Origin: Sycon ciliatum
Lineage: Eukaryota > Porifera > Calcarea > Leucosolenida > Sycettidae
DNA length: 64,000 nucleotides
Direction: 5' to 3'
Assembly (NCBI RefSeq): GCF_964019385.1
Contig: NC_088647.1
Coordinates: forward strand, 7,381,128-7,445,127
Both the position numbers and the translations under genes were made by a program. The notes beneath the pieces were generated by a model. The model was not told the origin of the DNA, made no database searches, and saw only the letters and a program-made list of their open reading frames with translations. Below, one piece after another: positions 1 through 17,574 of this stretch. Every line of letters starts with the position of its first letter. Within the stretch, counting starts at the first letter, position 1.

Positions 1-228
1 CGCGGTCTTGTGCGTCTACCAGGCTGTTTGTACGGCGCTACCACATCTAGAACAGTGTTGAATTTACCCAACCATTCGTCGAGCATTTCATCGACGTTTG
101 TAGACGAGAACGAAGACAAGTTTGCATGCTCAAGCAGACCTATTAACTCTGGGAAGTTGATGTTCCTATAGTCGCGGGTCTTCAAGGTAACATCGTAAGC
201 AGGCAGTTGTGTATTGGACTTTACATCC
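1..228 (-). pseudogene. Non-LTR retrotransposon fragment, linker between endonuclease and RT
   Basis: The minus strand is open through the whole stretch and runs off the left edge. It translates to a segment with the motifs RDYRNINF, VDEMLDEWLGKFN and VLDVVAPYK. This pattern (RN-I-N-F, then D-x-M-x-x-W, then L-D-x-x-A-P) is typical of the region between the apurinic endonuclease and the reverse transcriptase of CR1/L2/Jockey-type non-LTR elements, and the copies at 35.4, 24.6 and 52.1 kb show the same pattern. It stops abruptly at about 228, where LTR-like sequence begins. The rest of the element would lie outside the window. Confidence 0.6.
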
Positions 229-1023
229 GGTAGGTTGGTGGAACGACATTTATTAGAGAAGGGACAAGAGACCAAGACGAACGAAACGACTACATGGTGA
301 TTATTGAAGAGTGAGCAAAGAGAGGAAGAGATCAAGTCTGAACGACAAGATAAAGGGCCTGGGTAGCTATGGCAATTATGGGCGCGCAAGTAGCTACCCA
401 GGCCAACGGAACAAAAGGAGACAAAAGGTGAGTACGCGAGTGCATGCAGGCCAGCTAGAAAAGGTACGGGAGGAGGTACCTAACATACCTCCCCTGAGTG
501 AAAAAAAAGAACCGCGACCTCGCGGGAAATAATAAGACGATAAGAAAAATAGAGAGAAACAATGACCGAGGAAGAAGAGAAGAAAAAAACAAAACAAAAC
601 AAAAAAAACACACACACAACGCACGGGCCTCACAAAAGTGTGTACTAAAAATGCACTACAGATCATTACAACCGTCAACATTCCTGTACTACTTACATGT
701 ATAGTGTGTACATTGCCAATAACAATGGGCCCAAACGCCCCTTCAAAAACATGGCACAAAAAATAACTATTTGAGTTCGACGAGGGACTTGAATTGTATT
801 CTGATGACTAGTATTTTGCACGGCCAATACAGCCTAGTTACACTTTAATATACGACATAAATAAGACAGCGTGGCTCACCATGATTGGACCCCTAATATT
901 AATGACGGACAACCGCGCGCACACACACTACAAAAATCACAAAATAAAATAAACTGAAAATAAATTTGACGACGAAGGACGGATGAAAAAGAAAGAGAAA
1001 TATAGAAAGTAGCTGACCTGCAT

Positions 1024-1165
1024 GACTTGGACGAGACGAGGTTGACATAGAAGAGACGAGGTTGACATGGACGAGACGAGGTTGACATAGACGAGAAGCG
1101 GTTGGAGACGAGATGGGCATGGACGAGACGAGGTTGACATAGACGAGACGAATGGCGGTTGAGGA
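1024..1165. repeat. Minisatellite, about 20-bp unit, inside TRIM-like element
   Basis: Imperfect tandem units of the form ACATGGACGAGACGAGGTTG are visible, five or six copies with substitutions. They produce the Ser/Arg-rich pseudo-ORFs on the minus strand, which are not read as genes. Confidence 0.7.
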
Positions 1166-1220
1166 CGACTGGGCCTGGGATGATCTCAGGGTCGTGGGTC
1201 GATCAATAATCGGGCGCCAA

Positions 1221-1535
1221 TGTTGAATACGAGAAAGGACGACTGACGACACATTATCCAGACATTACAACGGGAACAGGTAGGTTGGTGAAACGAAATT
1301 TATTAGAGACGGGACAAGAGACCAAGACGAACGAAACGACTACATGGTGATTATTGAAGAGTGAGCAAAGAGAGGAAGAGATCAAGTCTGAACGGCAAGA
1401 TAAAGGGCCTGGGTAGCTATGGCAATTATGGGCGCACAAGTAGCTACCCAGGCCAACGGAACAAAAGGAGACAAAAGTTGAGTACGCGAGTGCATGCAGG
1501 CCAGCTAGAAAAGGTACGGGAGGAGGTACCTAACA
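1221..1535 (-). repeat. Upstream LTR of TRIM-like element
   Basis: 315 bp, TG...CA ends with short inverted termini TGTTA and CAACA, immediately followed on the minus strand by the primer-binding-site-like sequence at 1210-1219. Its first 257 bp are repeated at 229-485. Confidence 0.55.
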
Positions 1536-2150
1536 GACACATAAACATAAAAGCGGAGTAGGTGCTACAGCTGATCATTTTATCGCAGGTTGCGGGACTA
1601 AACTAATACCAGTATGCAAGTACACAAGAACTGAATAAAAGCTGAATAAATACGACTGCATGACATTGGAGAAAAGCACCAATTAAAGCAAAACAAAGCG
1701 ACACATCACTCAATGAAAACATTTTCAAAAAGGAGCTATTTTAACCGGGTACATTGTGGCCCGTCATTAAGAAGGCAGGCAAGATGGGCGTTAAATGCAG
1801 AAGACGTATTACAAGACTTCATTTCAAAGGGCAGAGCATTCCAAAGTGTAATCAACTGACTGATGTTTTGCAAGCATACAAGATGCTATAGCTGTGTAAA
1901 ACACATTGCAAGTGTGTTTTGCAGAACAACACGGTTTTAAGCGAAGCATCATGGCAAAACCAAAAATAGAACACAAAACAGCATCAGGAATCCAAATAGC
2001 AATGACAAATCCAGATAAAAGTATTATTTCTCTGCGGATTTTGTCGGTGAGCGAGGAGAAAGGCTACCGAATTCTAGCTGCCAAAAGCTGTTTTTAAAAT
2101 ATTGCACATGTATATGTACATCAGTTTGCACATAAGACTTTCAAATTTTA
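1536..2150. other. Intergenic, no gene seen
   Basis: AT-rich sequence between the TRIM-like element and the predicted 3' end of gene A. No domain, splice pattern or repeat end was recognised. Confidence 0.5.
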
Positions 2151-2154
2151 TCGA

Positions 2155-2160
2155 TTTATT
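2155..2160 (-). other. Possible poly(A) signal of gene A
   Basis: AATAAA on the minus strand, about 48 bp after the predicted stop codon. Confidence 0.35.
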
Positions 2161-2207
2161 TAATCCGTCAAATTAACAGAATTATTGTTTTACAGAAACA
2201 TTGCTTC

Positions 2208-9580
<7,373 letters not shown>

Positions 9581-10091
9581 AACTTATAGCACAGTGCTCA
9601 ACGATCAGATTTGCCAATGAAAGGTCAGGTGCCTACCCCCTTCTGGGCAAAGCTCCTTGTAGGGAGGTTGATCATTTAATTTAGTTCAGATCCGATGGGT
9701 TGTCAAGGCACGGCAACACGGGGTGCAAAAGGTACCAACAGGACGCTAATAGAGAGGTTTTGCAAAGCGAACGTTCACGCGAATTTTCGTTCGACGTCAC
9801 GAAAAGCGAAACTTCGTGCGAACGTTCGCAGCTTTGAACGCGAAAGTGTTAGTTGCAGGAAACGCGAAACAAACTTTCGCAGTAGTTCCACTGATGGCAG
9901 ACCGGTGGTGCATGGTGAGCCACCCTAAATCCCCATTTTTGTGCTTGATCTCTCTTGGCCTGGTCCGCGAGTGCTAGCTTGCATACTTGTGGCAGCCCAT
10001 GTTGCTTCATCTCCGGAACCATCTCCGATCTCCTGCCTACTCGTCTTCTCACTGCTCGTCAGAGTCGGTCACACCACTGTTTTTTGGAATT
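9581..10091. other. Intergenic, 5' of gene A
   Basis: Contains a palindrome-rich stretch (9745-9880) with repeated GCGAACGTTC and GCGAAA words, starting next to AGAGAGGTT. No promoter element was identified. Confidence 0.4.
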
Positions 10092-11060
10092 TCAGGTGTT
10101 GATGCCCTATCCCACCACCCATGGCTGCTTCTGGACTTGTTTTAGGTTTGGATCCCGCCCACGGACAGAATGGGCAAGAAAATGTGAAACAAATTGTAAC
10201 TGCTTTTTTTTTGGGCTCCTGGGTGGCTCACACACCGTGGCACTATGCCAGAATTTTTGAGTTTTTCCGGCCTGGAAAGCCTGTCAGTGAGGCGCAAGAA
10301 CTTTAAAATCATGTCCAGAGGGCCAGCATAGTGGCAGGAGTGTGTGGTGAAAATTTCACTCAAATCCATTCAGAGACACCAAAGTTACGGAATGCCATAT
10401 GAAATTTTTGGGTGATATGAAACCTTTTAAGGTAGCAGCCTGCCGATAAATTATGGCATTCAACGTGGCCCTGGAATCTGTCACAATGGCATGAGTGATC
10501 GTTCTCTCACAGACTCCCACAAACCTAAGTCAGTTTTTGAATTTTTTAGGTTTAGGGCGTGCTACGAGGTCGTACCTTTGATACAACATCCAGTGCTGGG
10601 ACCTCCACAGCAAGCCATTTCCACAGCGCTGCAAACCAAATCCAGGATACCCTCAAAAATCGGCAAAGACTACCACTCACGTTCCACTAGTGCCTAGTAC
10701 TGAATCCTACCTGACTTCTTGACACGACTCAAACTTGCCAAAGTCACTAAATCAACGTCAACTACAATAATCAAGCCATATATCTGCAACGTCACGAGGG
10801 TGCTGGAAAAAGTCCTGCAGCCCAATACATGGCTAAAAAACGTGATTTTTTGGACTTGGAGCAAAATTCTGCACACTTTGGCGTGTTTCCATGATACAAG
10901 TTGCATACGGTCTGCCCAGATTCAAATACAGTGCTGCCAAAAAATGACAGCGTGCAACAAAAAAATCTTTCCCTGCAAGGGCACATTTTCGGCCATAACT
11001 CTTGAACGGCTGGGCAGATCGAGTCAACATTTTCAGTGATTTTGCAGCTATTTCTGCAAA
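10092..11060. mobile_element. piggyBac-like MITE, copy 2, rearranged
   Basis: Shares two blocks with 6036-7046. Block A (here 10092-10426) is inverted relative to copy 1. Block B (10431-11060) is in the same orientation. They meet at TTAA (10427-10430) and the left terminus GGTAGCAGCCTGC. The right terminus is missing. Either an internal inversion or insertion of one copy beside a fragment of another would explain this. Confidence 0.55.
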
Positions 11061-11593
11061 TCACATTTCACCACAAATGAAAAGAATAAAAACTGCTCAC
11101 TCCTGAGTTTGAGGGAGTTGAAACGGGACAAATGCTCATAAAAAAATTAACAGCCAGCGAAAAATACAATTCTACACTTACATGTACATGTACTGTCATA
11201 GCGAACCAATTTTCTTTGATCACTGCAGCTTACAATTATTTATGGCGGTTACAGAACGGGTGATGTTGCAAGAGGGTTGACTTGCAATACTCGCCGGCGT
11301 ATTGGAAACCAACGGAACGCACCACTGAGTAGATTCACAAGCTTGGGAATACTTCTGCTTTCCTTGACTACAGCGGTGTCGATCCGGTTCTTAGACTTCA
11401 GGTAGAGTCATAGAACACGCAGCAATCAGCATCCGTAAAGTCTCACAGTTGTCTCATTATACAATGTACGTAGTACTCTACGGCTACGCACACCGAAGCT
11501 CATCAAAGAGGAGTAGATCTACGAGTAGGCGCAGTGGGAGGATGCCACGTAGTGCAACCTTTTCCAAGTGTATAAAACTAGGAGTAGGAAGTA
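11061..11593. other. No gene seen
   Basis: Unremarkable sequence between two MITEs. Confidence 0.45.
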
Positions 11594-12144
11594 CCGTACT
11601 GGCAATATATGTTGCCGCGTAACGCGTAACGCAGGGGGGTGCGGCGTAACGCGCGACCAGGCTAGTGCGACAAATTTTCGTTGAGTTCGTAACGCGCGTC
11701 CGGCGGGGTGCGGCGATCTTTTCATTGCAGTTTGCACTGCAAAAAAAAGGCTGAAAACTCTTCCCCTAAGCGCTCTTCCCCTATGTCACTTTCCTTTTGA
11801 TGATCTTTTTGTGAACAGATCACTCTGATAGTTAAAATATACAGTCTTCTATTGATATCGTTGTCGCCCTTTGCCGTCGGGTTTGTAACAGTTGGATAGC
11901 AACTGAATTTCTGTGCCTTCAATGTGGATGAAAAGAAAAAATGATGCGGCAAAAGCAAAACAATGATGCGGCAATAGCAAAAAAGTGATGCGGCAATAGC
12001 AAAAAAAGGACTGCGGCAATATAGAAACCTGTAGCTGTGTAACGGCTCCTGTGCGACTTTGCATGTAACGCCCTGCGTGCGGCAACCATGTGCCAATGTA
12101 ACGCTTCATGGCCACACTGCGGCAACATTATATTGCCAGTACGG
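11594..12144. mobile_element. MITE with TA target duplication
   Basis: 551 bp flanked by TA (11592-11593 and 12145-12146). Terminal inverted repeats of about 26 bp start CCGTACTGGCAATATA and continue with TGTTGCCGC. The interior has short tandem units of TGATGCGGCAATAGC. It is non-coding. TA flanks suit the Tc1/mariner group. Confidence 0.65.
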
Positions 12145-12146
12145 TA

Positions 12147-12913
12147 GTAAGCCGATTGTTCAGCTAGCCGACACTTAGTAGACTAACTAGTACATCATCA
12201 CTACATGTGTAGTAGACCTACTACTAGTACTACAGACAAGTCACTCAGTAGTCAGTACAGTACTACAATCTCGTCTACATGACTGTAGAGTGTAGTACTA
12301 GTAGATCTACTACTAGTACTACACATGTGTCGTATTACTACAATGAAGTAAGTACTGTAGTTATGACTTATGCCGTTATGGCTCACGTGCACACTCATGT
12401 AGGCCGAAATGGCATACATGTACTGAGTCTGTCTGTCCTGGACATGGAAATCCGGTCGCACGTCTAGCGGCCCCAGTACATGGCGCTGGCCATGCAGCCG
12501 TGGGTACGGGTGAGCAGTAGATCTACACGCTACAGCTCATCGCGCTGATCGCGCTTCACCGTTCACGCTGCATGCAACGCGTTACCATGGTTACGTTCTG
12601 TGCGCGCTGAGGGCGCCGGCCCCGCAATCGACTGCATTTCCAAAATAATTCCATGTTCACGACTGTAGATCTACATGTATGGACCATGCGCCGTGGACCA
12701 TGATCATGGATCATGCATGATGATGATTTATGGACTCGGACTCGGAGTTGTACATAATCATTATAGATCTGGTAGATATACTCGTAGAAAATCCTCCTGT
12801 ACGTCGGCGTTGTCCTTAGTTTCCGACAAATCTGCGACGTGTTTCTTGTCGTGGATCTACGAAGTACGAGTGTTCGGCCAAGTATCGACTGCACTACACT
12901 GGTACATGGTCGA
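12147..12913. other. Sequence rich in short self-complementary words, no gene seen
   Basis: Includes a 31-bp hairpin at 12292-12322 (arms GTAGTACTAGTAG) and many CTACTACTAGTACTAC words. No coding feature was recognised. Confidence 0.5.
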
Positions 12914-13065
12914 TTAGAGAGGTTGCGCACTACGAAGCGCCGTAACGAATATTTTTTTACAAAAAAAGCTAACGATCGAATATTCGTAAATCATGAGGTT
13001 ACCGGTGGCGCGCGACGACGTTACGTGGAACTGATCCGTATACGCGTAGTACCGTACTTGGGAAC

Positions 13066-13260
13066 ACGACAGGTCACCGCGAGACAGCTCACAGCGCGAC
13101 AACTCACAGCCGACAGCTCACAGTGTCGTCAACTCACAGCCAAGACAACTCACAGTGTCGTCAACATGGTCAACTCACAGCGAGACAAGTCACCATGGTC
13201 ACAGCCAAGACAACTCACAGCCACCCCAGCTCACAGCGCGACAATTCACAGCCACACCGC
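13066..13260. repeat. Subterminal minisatellite, left array
   Basis: Thirteen or so imperfect units around CGACAACTCACAGC. The array is the inverted counterpart of 14111-14280, and its outermost unit, ACGACAGGTCAC, is shared with the other end. Confidence 0.85.
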
Positions 13261-13670
13261 GATCGGCTGCGGGTTCAGAACATTCCGCCGAACCCAGGCA
13301 CACTGCAAGACCTCCAGTTGCCGGAGCGCTATCAAGAAACGAAGGGTGGGGACGTCTTCCTTCTCTACGACAGTGGACCGGAAACTGTGGACAACAGAAT
13401 TATTGTGTTCTGTACCGCAAGTTTTTGTCTACCATCGACTGTGTCATCATCCCACAATTTGGAAATTCCTGGATGGTATTTTTGTCGAGCAGGCAATGGT
13501 GGAGCAGTGTGTGGAGAGGGAAAATGCAGGCTATGAGGCTCCGAAGAAGAGGAGGAAGTATGAAGATCAGGACAAGCGACTTCGTGCCATACTCCGGTCG
13601 TTTGAGACCATGACGAAGGATGAGTTTCTATGAGGAGTTGCTGCGAACTTGGCATTTCATATAATTATGT
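13260..13670 (+). pseudogene. MULE transposase remnant
   Basis: Pieces in different frames fit a MULE/FLYWCH-associated transposase: LLYDSGPE followed by RIIVFCT, then a shifted WKFLDGIFVEQ (the W-x-x-D-G-T-F region), then the basic C-terminus PKKRRKYEDQDKRLR and DEFL, a TGA, and GVAANLAF. The TGA sits where family members usually have Arg. Most of the catalytic core (second Asp and Glu) is missing by internal deletion. The assignment rests on motif memory, not a search. Confidence 0.45.
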
Positions 13671-13796
13671 GATTCTTATAGGAAATTTCAAGGTTATTTT
13701 TATTTTATCTTATATTTTAACTTTATTTTCATTACTGTCTTCTTCTTGTTCAGGCTTTGTCTTCTTTCTCGATTAAAGTTCTCTGTTATTTTCTTG

Positions 13797-13933
13797 TGAA
13801 AAGAAGAAGGACAAAATGTTACGAGTTATGACTATAAGTGTCCACATTTGTCGCACTCGCTGACTGTATAAGATCTCGTTACGTTGGTGGACAGTTAGTC
13901 ATAACTCGTAACATTTTGGCCTTCTTCTTTTCA
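13797..13933. mobile_element. Palindromic MITE, family I, second member
   Basis: 137-bp hairpin with arms of about 37 bp beginning TGAAAAGAAG and containing ATGTTACGAGTTATGACT. It is followed by GGCTCACCATCCGAGTT, the same trailing block as the copies at 9121 and 56102. Confidence 0.7.
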
Positions 13934-14110
13934 GAATTGTTTAATTGGCTCACCATCCGAGTTACATGTTATTTTCTTCTTTGCATTACATGTAAATAGG
14001 GAAGTGCCGAGAACGTCGCGTTATTATTATCATATACATTGTAGGTTTTTACTAGGACCAACCCCCACAGACTCCAGGTCTTCATTGCACCATTACATAA
14101 AATAAGGACG

Positions 14111-14280
14111 CTGTGAGTTGCCTCGCTGTGAGTTGTCGACACTGTGAGTTGTCGCGCAGTGAGTTGTCTTGGTTGTGAGTTGTCTTGACTGTGAGTTGAC
14201 GACACTGTGAGTTGTCTCGCTGTGACTTGTCTCGCTGTGAGTTGTCGCGCTGTGAGCTGTCTCGCTGTGACCTGTCGTAG
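14111..14280. repeat. Subterminal minisatellite, right array
   Basis: Units of GCTGTGAGTTGTCTC, the complement of the array at 13066-13260, about eleven copies. It ends in GTGACCTGTCGT. Confidence 0.85.
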
Positions 14281-14283
14281 ACC

Positions 14284-14433
14284 CTTCCGCGTCACGTCAG
14301 AAATAACGTGCATCTTAGCCTCTCTTTTATCTCCGTACCCGCGCGCGCGCGGCGTCGACCTACTACAAGGGGTCGCGGGTACGGAGATAAAAGAGAGGCT
14401 AAGATGCACGTTATTTCTGACGTGACGCGGAAG
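14284..14433. repeat. Perfect 60-bp inverted repeat with 30-bp loop
   Basis: The arms 14284-14343 and 14374-14433 are exact complements. A third, slightly diverged copy of the arm lies at 14527-14567. The arm carries the AGAGAGG terminal word of the surrounding MULE-like element, so the hairpin is probably two element ends joined head to head. Confidence 0.9.
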
Positions 14434-14568
14434 TCCAGCTCGCGTTAAATGGCTCGCACGTCGAAAAGTCAACGCGAGCGCTAGCGACCTGCTGCTCACG
14501 TCGAAATTTGGAGTTTTACGCCAAATTGCGCGTCACGTCGGAAATAACGTGCATCTTAACCTCTCTAA

Positions 14569-15607
14569 AGACTATAAAACTTTAAATAAAAGAGTCAAGA
14601 CAGAGAGTTGAAAAAAATCAGTATTTTAGCACTCCACGCTACGTAAATCTGTTCTGTTTCGGTCGCGTTTGGACGGATCTTCGTAGCATGCAAGCAACTA
14701 CTTTCGAATTTCGTTACTCGAACCAAGTCGTATTTTTTGCGCTTGCACGTGGTGGAGCGGGCCACCAACGACGGCGTTTCACCAGGATAGCAGAGAGCGT
14801 CGGTGCAGACCGTGACTCGTGAGCCATGGTGAACTATTGTAGACAGGCTGCACTGGTTCGCTTCTACTACGCATACCATTTTAATAAAAGAGTTCATAAC
14901 CCCCAAGAGTGTGCAAAATAATTAATTTTCTTTATGGTGTGTATGTCATGTGTTTCTCGTTTTCTCTAACTCTTTTGCCGACAGATGCGTTAGCCCCATG
15001 GGTGATCTCACCCATGGGGTACATGCGAGCTGTTATTTTTATTATTATTATGTTTTACTATGTTCACATACCCAATTCGTAAAATTGATAATAATGAAAG
15101 GCAATTGTTTTCGTGAGATACTAATGCCCCGTGGCACAACCCTCGTCACAAACACAAGCTCCTAGTTTCTCTTGTTGGTTAGAAGGCGTTCTTTATTGAT
15201 CCGTCCCTGTTCTCGGGAGTTGTGGTGTGATTATAGGAAAAACAGTGTGCAAAGTGAGTCGGACATGTATGGAAAAGTGTTGTATCGTCCTCTTTACAGA
15301 GGTGACACAGGGGGTGCCCAATCGGGCGAAGCACAAACAAAAAGGGTGCCGCGAGTCAGTGCTGTCATGCAGCAACATTCTCCCCCCCCCCCTTGTTACG
15401 AACCGTGGGAGAGTTAACATAAACATGCAAAAAAAAGAACAGAAGAAAAGCGAAGAAGACTGTATTAAACCTAGCAACTATCGTGTTATTCGAGTAGAAA
15501 TAAAGGTGGATGGTCCATGGACGCACAAAACAAGAAAAAGGAAAACAAGAAAAAGAGAAAAAAGCAGCGCAGCTAGCTGCAGCTCAGAAGCTCACATGTC
15601 ACGCACA
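14569..15607. other. No gene seen; 26-bp perfect palindrome at 14994-15019
   Basis: Open frames on both strands lack recognisable domains. The palindrome has 12-bp arms CCCCATGGGTGA around TC. Confidence 0.45.
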
Positions 15608-16320
15608 TAATAAACAAATCCAAAAAACTCCTTCACCAACTTCGTAAAACACGAGGCCAACTTAACACCCCCGTTCTGCTCGTAATCTACACCGCCTACA
15701 TTCGCCCGGTTATAGAGTACGGCAGGCTCGTGTTATCCAACACCACCCGCACACAGAAGGACCAATTAGAACGCGTTCAGCGACGAGCAGCCCGTATCTG
15801 CCTGCGGATCCCCCTTTTTGCACCAGTCCATCACAGCTCACTTCTTCATCATCTCCAACTCCCCACATTAGTCTCCCGGCAACTCTTACGACAGGTTACT
15901 CTTGCCCACAACATCAAGTACATCCGCGCTCCCCTTCACCTGCAACAGCCTCACCTTGCACGACCAATCACAGAGCAGCCATATGCACTACGACACATGA
16001 GAACATACACATTGAGAACATCACACACATACCGACACACCAGCTCACCCATCAACCTGTCCCTTCACAATTTCAACCAACTACCCCCCGACCTGCGTGA
16101 AACAAATAGCAAGCATGCGTTTAAATCAATGGCGTCTAGCCTCATTCTATCATCCATATGCTCCTGTAGTAGCTCACACTGTACCCCATCGTGACCCCAT
16201 CCCCCTGCCATGTGTTGGTTTCCTTACTTGCTAGACTGATTTTATATGATTCTGGACTGATTTGAATCATATTATCTTCCTTATTGGCCATGGGCCATCG
16301 TGGAAATAAAGAATAATAAA
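15608..16320 (+). pseudogene. Non-LTR retrotransposon, 3' end fragment
   Basis: In frame from about 15608 to the stop at 16194, it encodes the C-terminal part of a non-LTR RT protein: YIRPVIEYG, then QKDQLERVQRRAARIC, then LPPDLRETNSKHAFK near the end. The RT core is absent, so the copy is 5'-truncated, the usual result of incomplete target-primed reverse transcription. The 3' untranslated region ends in an A-rich tail (AATAAAGAATAATAAAAA). Confidence 0.6.
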
Positions 16321-16342
16321 AAGTGCGGGAGGCATGACAGCT

Positions 16343-16800
16343 CTACGACCGCACGTCCAGTACACAAATTTTCGCGGCGGGTCGGCGAAAACCGCTACCT
16401 GATGCGGTCTTCACGTCGACGACACGGACAACACCATCGCGGCCTGGATGGACAGCTGAAACGACACCTTTGGGCCAGGAACCCCGCGGTGCGTTGTCAT
16501 CGTTTACGACGAGCTGCTTCGTTTGGCGGTTCCACTTTGTGCGGCGAGCGAGAGTCGGAAGGTACTCACGAACGCAACGGCGCCAGAACATATCTGCAAG
16601 GTCTTGCGCAACGCGCCATTGGCGCCGCAGCGAGACATCTCCTGCCTGCGCGATTCCTTGAAGAATGGCACACGAGGAGCCGGTCAGGAAGTGGTTTGGA
16701 GTCAAGGCCTCGTCGTCGGTGGCATCCAGACTGACATATGTGAGAGGTCGACTGTTCACGAGGCATTTCAACGAGTTTTGTGGGACTATGTCGCATGAGA
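16343..16800 (-). pseudogene. BEL/Pao retrotransposon fragment, C-terminus of pol
   Basis: The minus-strand frame contains NSRPLTYVS, EALTPNHFLTG, QDLADMFWRRCVREYLPTL, KWNRQTKQLVV and the W-P-x-G-V-V-x-V-x-P-G-x-D-G-V-V-R-V-V-D-V series. That order is characteristic of the domain after integrase in BEL/Pao pol. Only about 150 residues remain. The left part of the same open frame (16800-16954) is not Pao but belongs to the adjoining endonuclease fragment. Confidence 0.75.
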
Positions 16801-16839
16801 ATTTTGAATTTTGAGTGAAATAAGAAGTAATGGACGAAT

Positions 16840-17237
16840 CGTTGGCTTCCCCAGGTGTCTGTCTCTGCACAAGAGCCAGGCCGGTAGAGCGCATCCAGAA
16901 CAGTCTTTGTTCCGGAGTGCATTGCAAGGGAAATCCACAAAAGCTCGTGATCACGGCAATCTATATCGTCGTGGTGGGTAATGAATAGTTCACTCCTAGC
17001 CCACGCTGCAACACGGCCACCATGGGCATCTCGATCCTTCCTTATAGGGGGTGAGTATCCTGGGATGGTCAACTCATGGGAGGAATTATCTGAGCAGAGC
17101 TTCGTTTCTGTTACTATTGCCACATCTACATTATACTGCAGGATTGCATGCTGCAGGGCACCTACATGTATCTTGTTGCTCAGGCTGAATGCAATAGTCA
17201 CTAACAGTCGCAGAGGTCTGGATCCATCATTGGGCAT
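16840..17237 (-). pseudogene. Non-LTR endonuclease (ORF2 N-terminus), truncated
   Basis: Starting at ATG 17237, the frame encodes the beginning of an apurinic-type endonuclease: SLSNKIHVGALQ, VDVAIVTETKL, then a G-G-R-V-A block and a Y-R-P-x-x boundary. It breaks off and is joined to the Pao fragment. Its start codon overlaps the end of an upstream low-complexity frame (TGA at 17227-17229), the overlap pattern of ORF1/ORF2 in non-LTR elements. Confidence 0.6.
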
Positions 17238-17545
17238 GAGAGGACTGGGCATCCTGCTGGGGTGGCTGCGCATCATGCTGGTCATGTTGTGGCGCAGATC
17301 CGTTTGATCTCTTCAGGTCTCCAGCCTCTGGTGGGGAGAGGTGGGAGATCCTCCCCCTTTTTTGGCCACTGTGTAGTGGAGTGGAGATGAAGTCTGCCGG
17401 TGGTGGTGGCGGCGGGGAGGAGGAGGACGTTGAGCCCGGCTGCTGTTGTTGCTGTTGCTGTTTAGTCAGAACACTGGCAGAGGTGCTGTTTCTGCTGCTG
17501 TGGCTGCGACTGCTGGTGCTGCCCTCAGCCTGAGCTGGTTTCTAA
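17227..17545 (-). pseudogene. ORF1 C-terminal tail of non-LTR element
   Basis: An open minus-strand frame rich in Ser, Gln and Pro (poly-Q of seven, then a Pro run) ends at TGA 17227, overlapping the ORF2 start. It is probably the tail of the ORF1 whose N-terminal part is at 18345-19020. The two are separated by the plus-strand insertion at 17575-18343. Confidence 0.45.
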
Positions 17546-17574
17546 GAACCTCCATGGCCTGCAGTATGGGCCTT

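Larger units (their letters stand above)
229..1535 (-). mobile_element. Small non-coding LTR retrotransposon (TRIM-like)
   Basis: Two direct copies of the same sequence (229-485 and 1279-1535, few mismatches) flank about 740 bp with no coding capacity. Read on the minus strand, the upstream LTR runs 1535 to 1221, starts TGTTAGG and ends TTCAACA. It is followed after one base by TGGCGCCCGA (1210-1219), which looks like a primer binding site of the tRNA-Lys kind. A purine-rich CAGGGGAGGTA lies just before the second LTR at 485. The second LTR lacks its last 58 or so bases and abuts the non-LTR fragment at 228. The structure fits a terminal-repeat retrotransposon in miniature, mobilised in trans if ever active. 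No target duplication could be found because one end is truncated. Confidence 0.6.
12914..14568 (+). mobile_element. MULE-like DNA transposon, decayed, with inverted minisatellite ends
   Basis: Outer words TTAGAGAGGTT (12914-12924) and AACCTCTCTAA (14558-14568) are complementary. Inside them, tandem repeats built on CGACAACTCACAGC occur at 13066-13260 and, inverted, at 14111-14280. Between the arrays lies a broken frame resembling MULE transposase (13260-13670). No flanking target duplication was found. The outer boundary is less certain than the arrays. A palindromic MITE (13797-13933) sits inside. Confidence 0.5.

Noticed and set aside
311..532. 73-aa open frame with a near-identical partner at 1361-1561
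   Set aside because: Both lie antisense inside the LTRs of the TRIM-like element. The duplication is of the LTR, not of a gene.
1210..1219. Lysine-type primer site as evidence of a retrovirus
   Set aside because: A ten-base match is shared by many LTR retrotransposons and there is no gag, pol or env frame in the element.
13066..13260. Regular short repeats resembling a CRISPR array
   Set aside because: Units are contiguous and degenerate with no unique spacers of constant length, an inverted partner array exists, and the genome is eukaryotic.
12839..13633. 264-aa open frame on the plus strand
   Set aside because: It reads through the minisatellite array and only its last part overlaps the MULE-like remnant in another phase. 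Composition is driven by the repeat.
15227..15610. 127-aa Lys/Arg-rich plus-strand frame
   Set aside because: No motif, low-complexity C-terminus, and it ends where the non-LTR fragment begins.
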